From: an uncultured Sphingomonadales bacterium
Lineage (GTDB): Bacteria; Pseudomonadota; Alphaproteobacteria; Sphingomonadales; Sphingomonadaceae
Assembly: GCA_903821685.1 (NCBI GenBank)
Contig: CAIJLW010000086.1
Coordinates: 1-64,000 of the forward strand
DNA length: 64,000 nt
Reading direction: 5' to 3'
Positions 1-9,500 of the stretch are shown here, one piece after another. Below the pieces are notes generated by a model that saw only the letters and a list, made by a program, of their open reading frames with translations, had not been told where the DNA came from and made no database searches. The position numbers were made by a program, and so were the translations under genes. Each line of letters begins with the position of its first letter. The stretch's first letter is position 1.

Positions 1-94
1 AAGACGTTGGCAATCAAGGGATAGACTTGCCCTACGCTTGGAAAGCATGGAATAGCGATACAAGGAATCGCGAAAAAGTTCAATGAGGGATCAG

Positions 95-841
95 ATGCGC
101 AAGCTTATCGTCGGAAATTGGAAAATGAACGGCACATCGCGCGATGTGTCTGAGATCATCGCCATTGCAGAATTATCGGGGATGCACGCGGCCGTGGACG
201 CGGCGTTATGCTTACCCGCAACACTCATTGATAGAGCAAGCCAAGCAGCGGGTGGTTTTGCCATCGGTGGGCAGGATTGCCACATGATGGAGGCTGGCGC
301 ACACACCGGCTGCCTATCGGCGGAAATGTTACTAGATGCCGGTGCAGTGCTCACAATTATTGGTCACAGCGAACGCCGCGCCGCGCAGCATGAACAAGAT
401 TCAGATATTCGCGCAAAGGCCGAAGCCGCGCAGGTGGCTGGCTTACAGGTTATTGTATGTGTCGGCGAAACTCTTGATGAACGCGAGAGCAAGAAAGCCT
501 TAAATGTGGTGCTCGGTCAGCTGCATCAGTCTTTACCCGAAACGGCTGCAAGCAAATGGCTGAGCGTTGCATATGAACCGGTATGGGCAATTGGAACCGG
601 CCGCGTCGCAGACACAAACGACGTTGCAGAAATGCATGGAGCTATGCGCGCTGCGTTGGTGGAGCGCTTTGGCGAGGACGGCCGCAAAATTCGGATTTTA
701 TATGGCGGGTCGATGAATGGCGATAACGCAGCTCAGCTTTTGGCGGTTCCCAATGTTGACGGTGGGTTAATTGGCGGAGCCAGCCTCACGGCTGCGAAAT
801 TTCGGCCAATTTTATCTGCAGCAGCAGCTTTGAGCAAATAA
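95..841 (+). CDS. tpiA: Triosephosphate isomerase
   Basis: Interconverts dihydroxyacetone phosphate and glyceraldehyde 3-phosphate in cytosolic glycolysis and gluconeogenesis. The 248-residue product has the usual TIM length. The N-terminus reads GNWKMNG with Lys10; the catalytic His is His91 in IGHSERR and the catalytic Glu is Glu161 in YEPVWAIGTGR; the phosphate loop GGS lies near residue 210. I chose the ATG at 95 over the in-frame ATG at 83 because GAGGGA (85-90) sits 4 bases before it and the protein then begins MRKLIVGNWK, as is typical. It is first of tpiA-secG-pyrG, all on plus. The 82 bases before it show no convincing promoter. Confidence 0.97.
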   Translation: MRKLIVGNWKMNGTSRDVSEIIAIAELSGMHAAVDAALCLPATLIDRASQAAGGFAIGGQDCHMMEAGAHTGCLSAEMLLDAGAVLTIIGHSERRAAQHEQDSDIRAKAEAAQVAGLQVIVCVGETLDERESKKALNVVLGQLHQSLPETAASKWLSVAYEPVWAIGTGRVADTNDVAEMHGAMRAALVERFGEDGRKIRILYGGSMNGDNAAQLLAVPNVDGGLIGGASLTAAKFRPILSAAAALSK

Positions 842-919
842 CATTGAAGATTGGCCGTGCGCTCGCTATGTGGGCGGCTCAACCATTACTGCGCTGCCAT
901 TTATATTCGGAATTCTCTC

Positions 920-1273
920 ATGGGTCTGTTTCATTTTCTTATCGTCGTTCAGGCAATCATCGCGGCTTCGCTTGTGGGCGTGGTTTTGATGCAGCGCTCC
1001 GAAGGCGGTGGTTTGGGGATGGGGGGCAGCCCATCGGGCCTGATGTCCGCACGCGGCGCTACTGACTTTTTGACGCGCACAACGGCAATATTGGCAACTA
1101 TGTTCATCTTGTTGTCCATTTCGCTTGCTTTTGTGGCCGCGAAAAAAGGCGGCACTGGTGAAATTGATAGCAGTTTGCAGCGCACAGAGGTTCCAACTGC
1201 ACCAGCAGCGCCCGTAACAACGGCGCCAGCGAACGCCGCGGCACCTGCAACCGAGGTTCCCCTCGACAAATAA
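920..1273 (+). CDS. secG: Preprotein translocase subunit SecG
   Basis: Small inner-membrane subunit of the SecYEG channel. The 117-residue product starts MGLFHFLIVVQAIIA, giving the first membrane helix (about 3-24). A loop rich in Gly and Ser follows (GGGLGMGGSPSGL), then a second helix (about 55-74) and a low-complexity Ala/Pro/Thr tail common in alphaproteobacterial SecG. An in-frame start at 851 would add 23 residues with no hydrophobic or family resemblance; the ATG at 920 has GGAA 7 bases upstream. It lies 78 bases after tpiA and 99 bases before pyrG. Confidence 0.93.
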   Translation: MGLFHFLIVVQAIIAASLVGVVLMQRSEGGGLGMGGSPSGLMSARGATDFLTRTTAILATMFILLSISLAFVAAKKGGTGEIDSSLQRTEVPTAPAAPVTTAPANAAAPATEVPLDK

Positions 1274-1288
1274 GCGCTGTTGGTGAAA

Positions 1289-1312
1289 AAACTGTTTTAC
1301 ACAGTTTATTTT
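1289..1312 (+). terminator. Weak terminator or attenuator-like hairpin between secG and pyrG
   Basis: A 7-bp AT-rich inverted repeat, AAACTGT (1289-1295) and ACAGTTT (1301-1307) around a 5-base loop, is followed by ATTTTC. It could end part of the tpiA-secG transcription or modulate pyrG. The stem is weak (two G-C pairs), so termination would be partial at best. Confidence 0.3.
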
Positions 1313-1372
1313 CTATCTGACGGATTCGTTCGCTTGTGTTTTTATGAAAAGGTAGCTTAACCCTTTTCTCCC

Positions 1373-3007
1373 ATGACACGGTTTATTTTTATCACCGGTG
1401 GCGTGGTCTCCTCGCTTGGCAAAGGTCTTATGGCAGCATCGCTTGCGGCCCTTTTGCAAGCGCGTGGGTACCGCGTTCGTATCCGCAAGTTTGATCCCTA
1501 TCTCAATGTTGATCCAGGCACGATGTCGCCGTATCAGCATGGCGAGGTATATGTCACAGACGACGGGGCGGAAACCGACCTAGACCTTGGGCATTATGAA
1601 CGCTTTACCGGCGTTTCGGCGCGGCAGTCTGACAATGTTACGTCTGGACGCATTTATCAAACTATTATTCAGAAAGAACGTCGCGGAGATTATCTCGGCG
1701 CGACCGTTCAGGTCATTCCGCACGTAACCGATGCGATCATGGAATTTGCTAAGGCGGAGACGCAAGATCTGGATTTTGTCTTGTGCGAAATTGGCGGCAC
1801 TGTGGGTGATATTGAATCCCTGCCGTTCATTGAGGCCATTCGTCAGTTGCGCAACGAGCTTGGTCGTGAACGGACCTTGTCTGTGCACGTCACCCTAGTT
1901 CCTTATATAGCCGCCGCGGGTGAACTGAAGACCAAGCCAACACAGCACAGTGTGCGCGAGCTGACGTCCTTGGGTATTCAACCCGATCTTTTGCTGTGCC
2001 GCTGCGAACATCCATTGCCGGAGACAGAGCGCGCTAAGATTGCCGCATTCTGTAATGTCCGTAAAGAGGCGGTTATTCCAGCGTTGGATGCGAAAAGCAT
2101 ATACGCCGTGCCGCTGCAATATCATGCAGAAGGGCTTGATAATGAAGTGCTCCGGGCATTCGGCCTTGCATCCGATGGCGAGCCCGATCTTAGCCGTTGG
2201 GACGACATCATTGATCGTCAATCCAACCCTGAAGGCGAAGTGACTATTGGCGTGGTTGGCAAATATGTAGGTCTTGCAGACGCGTATAAGTCCCTCAACG
2301 AGGCGTTGACGCATGGTGGATTAGCCAACCGGGTAAAGGTGAATATCAAATGGATTGATGCCGAGCTGTTTGAGCAATCCGAAGACGAAATTGCTACGGC
2401 GCTTGAACCCATGAATGCGATTTTGGTCCCCGGCGGCTTTGGAGAGCGTGGATCTGAGGGCAAAATTGCCGCGGTAAAATTTGCGCGGGAACGTCACGTG
2501 CCATTCTTTGGCATCTGCCTTGGTATGCAAATGGCCTGCATTGAAGGTGCGCGGAATACTGCGGGTGTCGTTGGCGCCTCAAGCACGGAATTTGGACCAA
2601 CGACTGAACCGGTAGTCGGCATCATCACCGAATGGATGAGCCAAGAGGGTATCCAGAAGCGCGAAACGGGTGGCGACATGGGCGGTACAATGCGTCTTGG
2701 CGCTTATGATGCAGTGCTTGATGGCAACAGCCATGTGGCATCGATTTACGGCAGTGAGGAAATCTCTGAGCGCCATCGCCATCGGTATGAAGTAAACGTC
2801 CATTACAAGGACGCACTTGAACAAGGGGGACTGTTTTTTAGCGGAATGTCACCCGATGGTGAATTGCCGGAAATTGTTGAGCGCCCAGACCATCCCTGGT
2901 TTATTGGTGTGCAGTTCCATCCGGAGTTAAAATCACGACCATTTGCGCCGCATCCGTTATTCGCGAGCTTCGTAAAAGCGGCATTAAAGCAAAGCCGCCT
3001 TGTATAA
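1373..3007 (+). CDS. pyrG: CTP synthase (glutamine-hydrolysing)
   Basis: Makes CTP from UTP, ATP and glutamine in the cytosol. The 544-residue product has the usual length. The N-terminal synthetase domain opens [17 protein letters not shown], with the P-loop-like segment. The C-terminal class I glutamine amidotransferase domain carries the nucleophile Cys382 in FGICLGMQ and the His/Glu pair in FHPELKSRP near the C-terminus. Start ATG at 1373 has only a weak AAGG upstream, but the N-terminus matches the family exactly. The 12-bp hairpin at 3051-3081 follows, shared with the convergent hsp20 gene. Confidence 0.98.
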   Translation: MTRFIFITGGVVSSLGKGLMAASLAALLQARGYRVRIRKFDPYLNVDPGTMSPYQHGEVYVTDDGAETDLDLGHYERFTGVSARQSDNVTSGRIYQTIIQKERRGDYLGATVQVIPHVTDAIMEFAKAETQDLDFVLCEIGGTVGDIESLPFIEAIRQLRNELGRERTLSVHVTLVPYIAAAGELKTKPTQHSVRELTSLGIQPDLLLCRCEHPLPETERAKIAAFCNVRKEAVIPALDAKSIYAVPLQYHAEGLDNEVLRAFGLASDGEPDLSRWDDIIDRQSNPEGEVTIGVVGKYVGLADAYKSLNEALTHGGLANRVKVNIKWIDAELFEQSEDEIATALEPMNAILVPGGFGERGSEGKIAAVKFARERHVPFFGICLGMQMACIEGARNTAGVVGASSTEFGPTTEPVVGIITEWMSQEGIQKRETGGDMGGTMRLGAYDAVLDGNSHVASIYGSEEISERHRHRYEVNVHYKDALEQGGLFFSGMSPDGELPEIVERPDHPWFIGVQFHPELKSRPFAPHPLFASFVKAALKQSRLV

Positions 3008-3049
3008 TTCGGCCATTTCGGGCCAATTGGAGTTAAGTTAAAAATCATG

Positions 3050-3082
3050 TCGGGGCAGTCGATTTTTTTTCGGCTGCCCCGA
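3050..3082. terminator. Bidirectional hairpin between convergent pyrG and hsp20
   Basis: CGGGGCAG (3051-3058) pairs perfectly with CTGCCCCG (3074-3081). The stem extends inward through TCGA/TCGG (one U-G pair) to about 12 bp, closing on a loop of seven T. On the minus strand a T5 run follows about 6 bases after the stem; the plus side has no clear T tract. Its place between two convergent stops supports a terminator role. Confidence 0.55.
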
Positions 3083-3092
3083 TGTTCAATGC

Positions 3093-3578
3093 TTAAGCAG
3101 CAGGCGCGCCTTTTTTCTTGGGTGCGTCTTCATGGTCAATGACTGTTGGTGCAGCTTTCGCACCAATCGTGATCTTTCGCGGCTTTAAAGCCTCAGGCAC
3201 TTCACGCACCAAGGTGATAATGAGAAGCCCGTCAGCCATATGCGCACTCGTGATATTGATGTGGTCGGCAAGCTGGAACCGCCGTTCGAAATTACGGGTT
3301 GCAATACCCATATGCAAAAAGTCCCGATTGTCATTGCTTTCGGACTGCTTGCTGCCGGTGACGATAAGCAGGTTCTGCTGGGCAATAATATCGATCTCTT
3401 CGGTTTTGAAACCGGCGACGGCGACGGTGATCTGATAATCATTCTCGCCGGTCCGCTCGATGTTAAACGGGGGATAATTTTCATTCTGCGCAGAACGGCC
3501 TGTGGTTTCGAGCAGCTCAAAAAGGCGGTCAAAGCCAACGGTGTTTCGGCGATATGGGGTAAAATCAAAACGGTTCAT
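3093..3578 (-). CDS. hsp20: Hsp20/alpha-crystallin small heat-shock protein (IbpA type)
   Basis: ATP-independent holdase that binds unfolding proteins in the cytosol. The 161-residue product has an IbpA-like N-terminus (MNRFDFTPYRRNTVGFDRLF), the alpha-crystallin domain at about 38-130 with the YQITVAVAGF and VTGSK strands, and a C-terminal VREVPEALKPRKI stretch holding the expected IxI/V-like anchor region. The tail ends KKKGAPAA. Start ATG at 3578 is preceded by AAGGAG. The leader has a sigma-32-like promoter and an RNA-thermometer-like hairpin (annotated separately), so both transcription and translation are probably heat-induced. It is a single-gene unit, convergent with pyrG. Confidence 0.95.
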   Translation of the reverse strand: MNRFDFTPYRRNTVGFDRLFELLETTGRSAQNENYPPFNIERTGENDYQITVAVAGFKTEEIDIIAQQNLLIVTGSKQSESNDNRDFLHMGIATRNFERRFQLADHINITSAHMADGLLIITLVREVPEALKPRKITIGAKAAPTVIDHEDAPKKKGAPAA

Positions 3579-3666
3579 GCAAATTCTCCTTCAAGCAATT
3601 TGGTTCGTTGCCAGCCCCGCAAATGCAGCGGCCAGCATGTTCGTTTTGGAGCCTTTCGGCCTCCGA
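3579..3666 (-). promoter_or_regulatory. Candidate ROSE-type RNA thermometer in the hsp20 leader
   Basis: The predicted ~88-base leader ends in a hairpin at 3580-3602. The minus-strand arms CAAATT and AATTTG pair perfectly; inside them TTGCT faces AGGAG across a 3-base loop. The Shine-Dalgarno is thus buried one base before the start codon. TTGCT opposite AGGAG reproduces the U(U/C)GCU-to-SD pairing with a central G-G pair that defines ROSE elements. A second hairpin lies at the 5' end (3648-3664, GNRA loop GAAA) and a possible third, CCGC/GCGG, between them. Multi-hairpin leaders of 60-110 bases upstream of hsp20 are known in alphaproteobacteria. Melting was not tested. Confidence 0.7.
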
Positions 3667-3672
3667 GAAGCA

Positions 3673-3700
3673 AGATGGGTTGCATCCGCAAAATTGCAAG
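3673..3700 (-). promoter_or_regulatory. Sigma-32 (RpoH)-like heat-shock promoter for hsp20
   Basis: On the minus strand, CTTGCAA (3700-3694) is followed after exactly 14 bases by CCCATCT (3679-3673). This matches the RpoH consensus CTTG...CCCATnT with normal spacing. It would start transcription near 3666, giving the ~88-base leader described above. Confidence 0.7.
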
Positions 3701-3729
3701 AGCCAAAAATTCTGGTGAAAGACGGAGGC

Positions 3730-3768
3730 AATAAAGAAACAAGGCCGCTCGGATGTTCCGAACGGCCT
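3730..3768 (-). terminator. Rho-independent terminator of a minus-strand RNA
   Basis: The hairpin at 3742-3768 has arms of AGGCCG-C-TCGG and CCGA-A-CGGCCT on the plus strand, with one C/A mismatch and a 5-base loop. On the minus strand it is followed by TTGTTTCTTTAT. The T tract is on the minus side only, so the RNA it ends comes from 3769 upward. No protein gene lies there, and the hsp20 promoter begins 30 bases beyond it. Confidence 0.65.
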
Positions 3769-3903
3769 CGCTCTGCAGCTTTGCTAGCGCATAATTTCAG
3801 TCCTCTGCCGGTCCCCACCGGCGGGTCTGATTTTTCCCTGAACCATCGGCCACTAGTGACACGCGACGAATTCCAGTCCTTCTTGTTAGCTCCCGGCAAT
3901 GTT
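3735..3903 (-). ncRNA. Putative structured small RNA (about 170 nt), unidentified
   Basis: The 260 bases between the hsp20 promoter and lolC hold no convincing ORF, but they end in a clear minus-strand terminator. On the minus strand there is a perfect 6-bp hairpin GCCGGT-GGGG-ACCGGC. It is nested inside TCAG/CTGA and TTCAG/CTGAA outer pairings, and CTAG/CTAG further out. A TAAGAT -10-like box lies at 3914-3909, with no well-spaced -35. Size and shape would suit a housekeeping small RNA such as 6S, but I cannot match conserved 6S, tmRNA, SRP or RNase P signatures. The 5' end is a guess from the -10 box. Confidence 0.4.
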
Positions 3904-4030
3904 TGCAAATCTTACCGAACCAGCGCGAACGTTTTTTCAAAAGCTGTTGCCCGGCTGCAACAATACTTGCCAGATTTCTTGGCGGAACCTAAGAACACCC
4001 AATGCCGAAATTATGGATGAGTGTCCGCAC

Positions 4031-5281
4031 ATGATATTGTCGCGTTATGAACGCATGGTAGCGCGACGATATTTGCTTCCGGGCAAGGGCGAAGGGTTCA
4101 TTTTCCTTGTTGCCAGCATAAGTCTTGTCGCTGTTGCCCTTGGCGTAGCCGCTTTAATAATTGTGATGAGCGTTATGAATGGCTTCCGCGCGGAGTTGTT
4201 TGACAAGATCGTTGGGCTGAACGGGCATGCTGTGGTGCAAGGCTATGGCGGTCGCTTGCAGGATTGGCGTCAGATACTGAAGGACGTGAAAAATACTCCC
4301 GGTGTTACCGATGCCACTGCGCTGATTGAACAACCTTTGCTAACCACTTTCGATGGCCGCGTTGAAGCTATTTTGGCGCGTGGCATGTCGGTCAACGACA
4401 TACTCAAAAATGAAACTCTTAAAGGAAAGACCGTAGCAGGCGACCTCAATACGCTTAGCCCCGACGAAGATAAGGTGGCGATTGGGTCACGCCTCGCGCA
4501 AAATTTGGGAGTTAGAGTTGGTCAAAGTATCACCATAATCAACCCTGCAGGCCGGACAACGCCTTTTGGCACCGTTCCGCGCGAGATTTCATATGAAGTG
4601 GCTGCTATTTTTGAGGTCGGCGTCTATGATTATGATAAAGCATTTGTGATTATGCCCATTGAGCGTGCGCAATTGCTTATGCTGCTGGGCGACGAAATAG
4701 GCATGATTGAAATTAAGACCGAAAATCCGGACAAAGTGAATGAAATTCTCGCCCCGCTGTTGCCGAAGCTCGAGAATAGAGGGCTTATCGTCGACTGGAA
4801 GAGCATGAATGCCTCGCTGTTCGAGGCGCTGGCGGTCGAGCGGGTCGCCATGTTTGTAGTTTTGTCTATCATCGTCCTTGTTGCTGTCTTCAACATATTA
4901 TCATCCCTGATCATGTTGGTGCGCGCAAAAACCCGCGACATTGCGATATTGCGGACAATGGGGGCATCACGCAAATCACTGCTTCGCATTTTCATGACGG
5001 TAGGGTTGCTGATCGGCTCATCTGGCATTGTGCTTGGATTGATACTAGGCGCAATATTTCTGTATTTTAGACAGTCGGTTGTGAACTTTATCCAATTCGT
5101 TACTGGGCAGAATTTGTGGGACCCATCCATCCGCTTCCTCACCGAATTGCCCTCTCGGACTGATCCAGTTGAAGTGCTCGTTATCTGCGGGCTCGCTTTG
5201 CTATTCAGCTTCCTCGCAACCTTGTACCCGGCGCTCAAGGCAGCGAGTACCGACCCTGTTCAGGTGCTGCGCTATGAATAA
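4031..5281 (+). CDS. lolC: Lipoprotein-releasing ABC transporter permease (LolC/LolE family)
   Basis: Inner-membrane permease that, with LolD, extracts outer-membrane lipoproteins and hands them to LolA. The 416-residue product begins [15 protein letters not shown]. It has one N-terminal helix (about 20-46, ending VMSVMNGFR), a long periplasmic domain, then three C-terminal helices in the FtsX/MacB fold, with the coupling segment [16 protein letters not shown] near 295. I chose ATG 4031 (GGATGAG at 4016-4022) over ATG 4013 and an upstream start at 3899, whose extra residues are not family-like. Only one such permease is beside lolD; alphaproteobacteria usually use one LolC/E-type protein (LolF-like). 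It overlaps lolD by 8 bases. Confidence 0.93.
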   Translation: MILSRYERMVARRYLLPGKGEGFIFLVASISLVAVALGVAALIIVMSVMNGFRAELFDKIVGLNGHAVVQGYGGRLQDWRQILKDVKNTPGVTDATALIEQPLLTTFDGRVEAILARGMSVNDILKNETLKGKTVAGDLNTLSPDEDKVAIGSRLAQNLGVRVGQSITIINPAGRTTPFGTVPREISYEVAAIFEVGVYDYDKAFVIMPIERAQLLMLLGDEIGMIEIKTENPDKVNEILAPLLPKLENRGLIVDWKSMNASLFEALAVERVAMFVVLSIIVLVAVFNILSSLIMLVRAKTRDIAILRTMGASRKSLLRIFMTVGLLIGSSGIVLGLILGAIFLYFRQSVVNFIQFVTGQNLWDPSIRFLTELPSRTDPVEVLVICGLALLFSFLATLYPALKAASTDPVQVLRYE

Positions 5282-5945
5282 CATATTAGAGCTTGTCGAT
5301 GTCCGCCGCAAATTTGTGCAGGGCGATGTCACGATAGAAGTCCTGCGCGGTATAGACCTTGTTATTGGTAAGGGAGAGCTGGTTGCCTTGCTGGGTCCAT
5401 CCGGCTCAGGCAAATCGACCATGCTGCAAGCGGTTGGTCTTTTAGAAGGCGGATTTTCTGGCTCCATCAAGCTTGATGGCGAGGAGGTAAGCGCAGCCGG
5501 TGTTGATCGTCAGACCGAAATTCGTAAGCAGAAGCTTGGTTTCGTCTATCAGTTCCACCATCTGCTGCCAGACTTTGACGCGCTGGAAAATGTGATTTTG
5601 CCACAATTGATTTCCGATGCCGCGCCTGACGTTGCTCTAGAACGTGCTACCTATCTATTGACGCAGCTTGGGCTTGCAGAGCGCCTCCACCATCGGCCGT
5701 CAAAGCTATCTGGAGGTGAGCAACAACGCGTTGCCGTGGCGCGGGCGTTGGCGAATCGTCCTAAGCTGGTGCTTGCGGATGAGCCAACAGGAAATCTGGA
5801 TGAGCACACTGCCGATATTGTGCTCGGCGAATTCATGGCGCTGGTGCGTCAAGAGGGCTCTTCGGCGATCGTGGCAACGCATAATGAGCGGTTGGCAGCC
5901 AAAATGGACCGCGTCGTGCGTCTGCAAGAAGGCAGATTGGGCTAA
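5274..5945 (+). CDS. lolD: Lipoprotein-releasing system ATP-binding protein LolD
   Basis: Cytosolic ATPase that powers lipoprotein release by the Lol permease. The 223-residue product has Walker [10 protein letters not shown], the Q-loop segment [10 protein letters not shown], the ABC signature [15 protein letters not shown], Walker [14 protein letters not shown] and the switch histidine in VATHNERL, all in order. LSGGEQQR and QFHHLLP are typical of the LolD/MacB/FtsE group. ATG 5274 lies inside the last codons of lolC (8-base overlap), so the two are translationally coupled and made in step. Confidence 0.96.
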   Translation: MNNILELVDVRRKFVQGDVTIEVLRGIDLVIGKGELVALLGPSGSGKSTMLQAVGLLEGGFSGSIKLDGEEVSAAGVDRQTEIRKQKLGFVYQFHHLLPDFDALENVILPQLISDAAPDVALERATYLLTQLGLAERLHHRPSKLSGGEQQRVAVARALANRPKLVLADEPTGNLDEHTADIVLGEFMALVRQEGSSAIVATHNERLAAKMDRVVRLQEGRLG

Positions 5946-5960
5946 GCAGGGAGAACATCA

Positions 5961-6449
5961 ATGTCGATTTATGATTTCACAGTAAAAATGCCTGGTGGCC
6001 AAGCCGAGGCCATGGAAGCCCATAAGGGTAAGGTTGTGTTGGTGGTGAACACCGCATCCAAATGTGGCTTCACGCCGCAGTATAAGGGGCTTGAGGCGTT
6101 GTATCGCCAGTATAAAGATCAGGGGCTGGAAATTCTGGCTTTTCCCTGCAACCAGTTCGGCGCGCAGGAGCCCGGTGACGCGCAAGAAATTCAGAATTTC
6201 TGTTCGCTAACTTATGATGTGTCATTCCCTCTGGCTGCAAAAATCGACGTTAACGGCGCGGATGAAGACCCGTTGTGGCATTATCTGAAGCAGCAGCAAG
6301 CCGGCCTTATGGGGTCACGTGGTATCAAGTGGAATTTCACGAAATTCCTGGTCGATCGTAAAGGTAATGTGGTTGCCCGCCATGGTCCGCAGGTCAAACC
6401 TGAAGCACTGGCGAAGGACATCGAGAAACTGCTCGCCGCAGCAGCCTGA
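5961..6449 (+). CDS. Glutathione peroxidase family protein (cysteine type)
   Basis: Thiol peroxidase of the glutathione peroxidase fold, probably reducing hydroperoxides with glutathione or thioredoxin. The 162-residue product has the peroxidatic Cys35 in SKCGFTPQY (a cysteine, not selenocysteine), the FPCNQFG motif with the likely resolving-loop cysteine, and WNFTKF, which supplies the tetrad Trp and Asn. No signal peptide, so cytosolic. AGGGAG lies 7 bases before the ATG. It sits 15 bases after lolD, possibly co-transcribed. Electron donor cannot be told from sequence. Confidence 0.92.
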   Translation: MSIYDFTVKMPGGQAEAMEAHKGKVVLVVNTASKCGFTPQYKGLEALYRQYKDQGLEILAFPCNQFGAQEPGDAQEIQNFCSLTYDVSFPLAAKIDVNGADEDPLWHYLKQQQAGLMGSRGIKWNFTKFLVDRKGNVVARHGPQVKPEALAKDIEKLLAAAA

Positions 6450-6511
6450 TTGTCCACAGCTTAGCCCAAAACTGGGTTTGTCGAATCATGCAGGTCATCT
6501 AACGTAGCCAG

Positions 6512-9500
6512 ATGGCCTACGTTCCCTTTGTTCCTCTGCGCGTGTATTCCGCTTACACAATATTGGAAGGTGCGATTGAGCCTAAGGCGATTGGCGAGAC
6601 TGCAAAAAAGCTCGGCTTTCCCGCTATTGCCATTTGCGATCGCAATGGTCTCTATGGCGTGATGCCATTTCAGGACGCGGCTAAATCCTATGGTGTGCAG
6701 CCGATCATTGGCGCGTTGCTTGGGATCCGGCGGCCATCCAGCGACGGTAAGTTCACACGCGACTGGTTGCCATTGTTTGCGCAGGATGAGAGCGGTTATA
6801 ATAATCTGTGTCGCTTGGTCTCGATGGCACATCTTGATCGTCCAGAAGACCTCGACGCGCATGTGACATTGGAGCAGCTGGCCGCGCATAAAGATGGCCT
6901 TATTGCTCTTACAGGCGGTGCAGAGGGTGCGCTGGCTCGGCTGTTGAGTGAAGGGCAGCATGAAGCGGCATCCAGCTACCTGACGCGTCTTCAGGCGCTG
7001 TTTTCCGAGCATCTGTATATCGAACTCAGCAGGCGCAGCGATGCGGTAGAAGACGCTGCAGAAGACGCGCTCATTGACCTTGCTTACGCCCGCGACATCC
7101 CCTTGGTCGCGACAAATCCTGCCTTTTTTGCTGAGCCTGATTTCTTCGATGCGCATGATGCCATGCTGTGCATATCGGACGGCGCCTATATCGAAAGCAC
7201 GGACCGCCGCCGCAGCAGTAAAGACACTTGGATCAAAACCGGCAAGCAAATGGGCGCGTTGTTCGCCGATGTCCCTGAAGCGTTAGCGAATACGCTCGTT
7301 ATCGCGCAACGGTGCGCCGCCCTCGCGCCGTACCGAAGCCCCATATTACCAAGCCTTGCGGGTGACCGGGCCGCCGAGGATGCGCAATTGCGCGAGGACG
7401 GACGGCTTGGCCTTGAAAAGCGGCTTGAGATTGCAGGGATTACCGATCCCGCGGAACGGCAGCTGTATTTTGATCGGTTGAATTTCGAGGCCGATGTTAT
7501 CTGCTCCATGGGCTTTCCTGGATATTTTTTGATCGTTGCCGATTTTATCAAATGGGCCAAGGAACAGGATATTGCGGTTGGGCCGGGCCGTGGGTCTGGT
7601 GCGGGTTCGCTTGTGGCGTGGGCGCTGACGATTACCGATCTTGATCCGATCAAACTTGGGCTTCTGTTCGAACGATTTTTGAATCCAGACCGTGTATCGA
7701 TGCCGGATTTTGATATCGATTTCTGCGAAACGCGGCGTGGCGAGGTTATCCGTTATGTACAGAAAAAATATGGCTCGCGTCAGGTTGCGCAGATCATCAC
7801 CTTTGGAAAATTGAAGGCACGCGCAGTTTTACGGGATACCGGACGCGTTTTGCAAATGAGCTATGGTCAAGTCGACCGACTGTGCAAGCAAGTGCCGAAC
7901 CTCCCGGTTGACCCTTGGGACTTGAAGCGCGCGCTATCGGGAGTTGCGGAACTGCGCGAAGAATATCGGCGTGACGCCGAGGTGAAGCGTCTGTTCGATC
8001 TTGCAATGAAGCTTGAAGGTCTGCCACGGCACAGTTCGACGCACGCAGCAGGCGTGGTCATTGGTGACCGGGAATTGTCGGAGCTGGCGCCCTTGTACCG
8101 CGAGCCACGTTCGGACATGCCCGTCACGCAATTCGACATGAAATATGTCGAAAGTGCTGGCTTAGTTAAATTCGATTTTCTGGGACTGAAGACACTTTCT
8201 GTCCTGCAAAAGGGCAGCCAAATGCTCGCTAAACGCGGAGTGGAGATAAACCTTGACCTGCTGCCGCATGACGACCCAGCGGTATATGAGCTGTTGCAAC
8301 GTGGCGATACCGTGGGTGTGTTTCAGCTTGAGTCCGAAGGGATGCGGCGCACACTAGCCGCGGTGAAGCCTACCAATTTTGGTGACATCATCGCGCTCGT
8401 GTCGCTCTATCGGCCCGGGCCAATGGACAATATCCCCATGTTCGGCCGCCGCAAAAACGGCGAGGAGAGTATTGAGTATCCGCATCCGTTGTTGGAACCG
8501 GTGTTAAACGAGACCTATGGTATTTTCGTCTACCAAGAACAGGTCATGCAAGCCGCGCAGATTCTTGCAGGCTACAGCCTTGGGGAAGCCGATTTGCTTC
8601 GCCGTGCGATGGGCAAGAAAATTCAGGCCGAAATGGATGCCCAGCGCGAACGGTTTGTCAGCGGTTGCGCCACCCACGCGATCACACCCAACCGCGCGAA
8701 CGAACTGTTCGATTTAATCGACAAATTTGCTGGCTATGGTTTTAACAAAAGTCACGCCGCAGCGTATGCTGTTCTCGCTTATCAAACCGCTTGGTTGAAG
8801 ACGCATCATCCTGAAGAATTTTATGCAGCATCGATGTGCTTTGACATGCATCAAACCGACAAGTTGGCCATTTTTATGGACGATATGCGACGGCTTGACG
8901 TTGTTTGTTTACCGCCTGAAATCAACCGAAGTGAGGCCGAGTTTATCGTCGAAACGAACGCACATGGCGAGCATGCCGTGCGCTACGCACTGGGCGGCAT
9001 TAAAAATGTTGGCGAACGGGCCATGGAGATTTTGGTCGCGGAGCGCATGTCATCTGGGCTGTTCAAAAGCCTTGATGACTTTGCCAACCGCGCAGACCCC
9101 AGCCAAATCAACCGCCGCAGTCTTGAAAATTTGGCAGCAGCAGGTGCGTTCGATGCGTTAGAGCCAAACCGCGCGGCCGCGCATGGAGCTGCAGAAACTC
9201 TGTTGGCTGCGGCGCAGTCCGCGCGGGATTCGCGCGAAAGCGGGCAGGGTGGTCTCTTTGGCGAGGGCGGGTCAGACATGGCTGTGCTTCGGATCGACAG
9301 CAGCCTGTGTTGGGCTCCTGCCGAGCAAATGAATCAGGAAAAGGACGCTTTCGGCTTCTACTTTTCTGCACATCCTTGCTCGCAATATGATGCGCTTGCC
9401 ATGAGCCATGGCGCAAAGCCCTATGCTGTTTGGCTCGAAAGCGGTCCAATACCAGAGGGCGTTCGGAGGGCCGCTACTATGTCGGCGCTTATCGAGGGAA

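Noticed and set aside
1-82. A promoter before tpiA (TTGGCA at 7-12 or TTGCCC at 27-32)
   Set aside because: Neither has a -10-like hexamer at 16-18 bases; the true promoter may lie outside the window.
3735-3903. Naming the candidate RNA as 6S RNA
   Set aside because: Size and rod-like pairing fit loosely, but I cannot point to the conserved central bubble or a known neighbour; left unnamed.
3899-4030. N-terminal extension of the Lol permease from an ATG at 3899
   Set aside because: The extra 44 residues are not family-like and overlap the putative RNA promoter region; ATG 4031 has a Shine-Dalgarno and the standard N-terminus.
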